A stretch of DNA of 15,652 nucleotides, taken from the NCBI GenBank assembly GCA_040235565.1, contig JBECLA010000121.1, forward strand, positions 1 through 15,652, in the 5' to 3' direction. The notes under the pieces are model-generated. The model did not search any database, was not told where the DNA came from, and was given only the letters and a program-made list of their open reading frames with translations. Positions 15,602 through 15,652 of this stretch are shown piece by piece (positions within the stretch are counted from its first letter, which is position 1; each line of letters opens with the position of its first letter). This DNA comes from JAHEIJ01 sp040235565 (GTDB lineage Bacteria > Pseudomonadota > Gammaproteobacteria > UBA6429 > Thiohalophilaceae). Position numbers and translations under genes: made by a program.

Positions 15602-15652
15602 CAAGACCTCAATGGGTATATGGATTTCACAACGAATTGATATTGTTTACTA

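Overview
The window reads as chromosome from a Gram-negative proteobacterium, most likely a gammaproteobacterium. The evidence is a complete outer-membrane/periplasmic TamA-TamB pair, a RimK ligase that lines up closely with the E. coli enzyme as I remember it, a PhoQ-like sensor kinase C-terminus and a LutABC lactate operon. Base composition looks moderate (near 50% GC by eye) and even throughout. I see no insertion sequence, phage gene, tRNA, rRNA or CRISPR array.

Layout, left to right. (1) 3-605 (+): the ATPase half of a PhoQ-like histidine kinase, cut by the window edge. (2) 3049-602 (-): a tight three-gene operon of RimB-like retropepsin/'zinc' protease, RimK (ribosomal protein S6 glutamate ligase) and an M14-type AstE/aspartoacylase-family zinc hydrolase. 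Its last stop codon overlaps the kinase stop tail to tail. (3) 3113-3307: a divergent control region with a perfect 10-bp-arm palindrome. (4) 3308-9065 (+): tamA-tamB-lapA, an envelope biogenesis operon in which tamA and tamB overlap. (5) 10792-9116 (-): a Na+/phosphate cotransporter with a PhoU-like cytoplasmic tail. (6) 11006-12703 (+): a short-type alpha-glucan (glycogen) phosphorylase, divergent from the transporter. (7) 15601-12769 (-): lutA-lutB-lutC, with 4-bp overlaps at both junctions, convergent with the phosphorylase gene.

How the genes work together. RimK adds glutamates to the C-terminus of ribosomal protein S6, RimB is known to counteract it, and the third operon gene is a metallo-hydrolase that could also act on the modification. 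TamA and TamB form one complex spanning outer membrane and periplasm, and the small LapA-domain membrane protein follows in the same transcription unit. LutA, LutB and LutC form an iron-sulfur L-lactate oxidation complex. The phosphate transporter and the phosphate-consuming glucan phosphorylase share a divergent promoter region.

The most unusual signals are in the two divergent control regions. Both contain the same 12-bp word. Both contain a near-perfect Shine-Dalgarno sequence that cannot serve the annotated gene and instead sits in front of a very short leader reading frame. I found no clearly new multi-gene system. The best lead is the RimB-RimK-hydrolase operon as a three-enzyme writer/eraser set for ribosome glutamylation.
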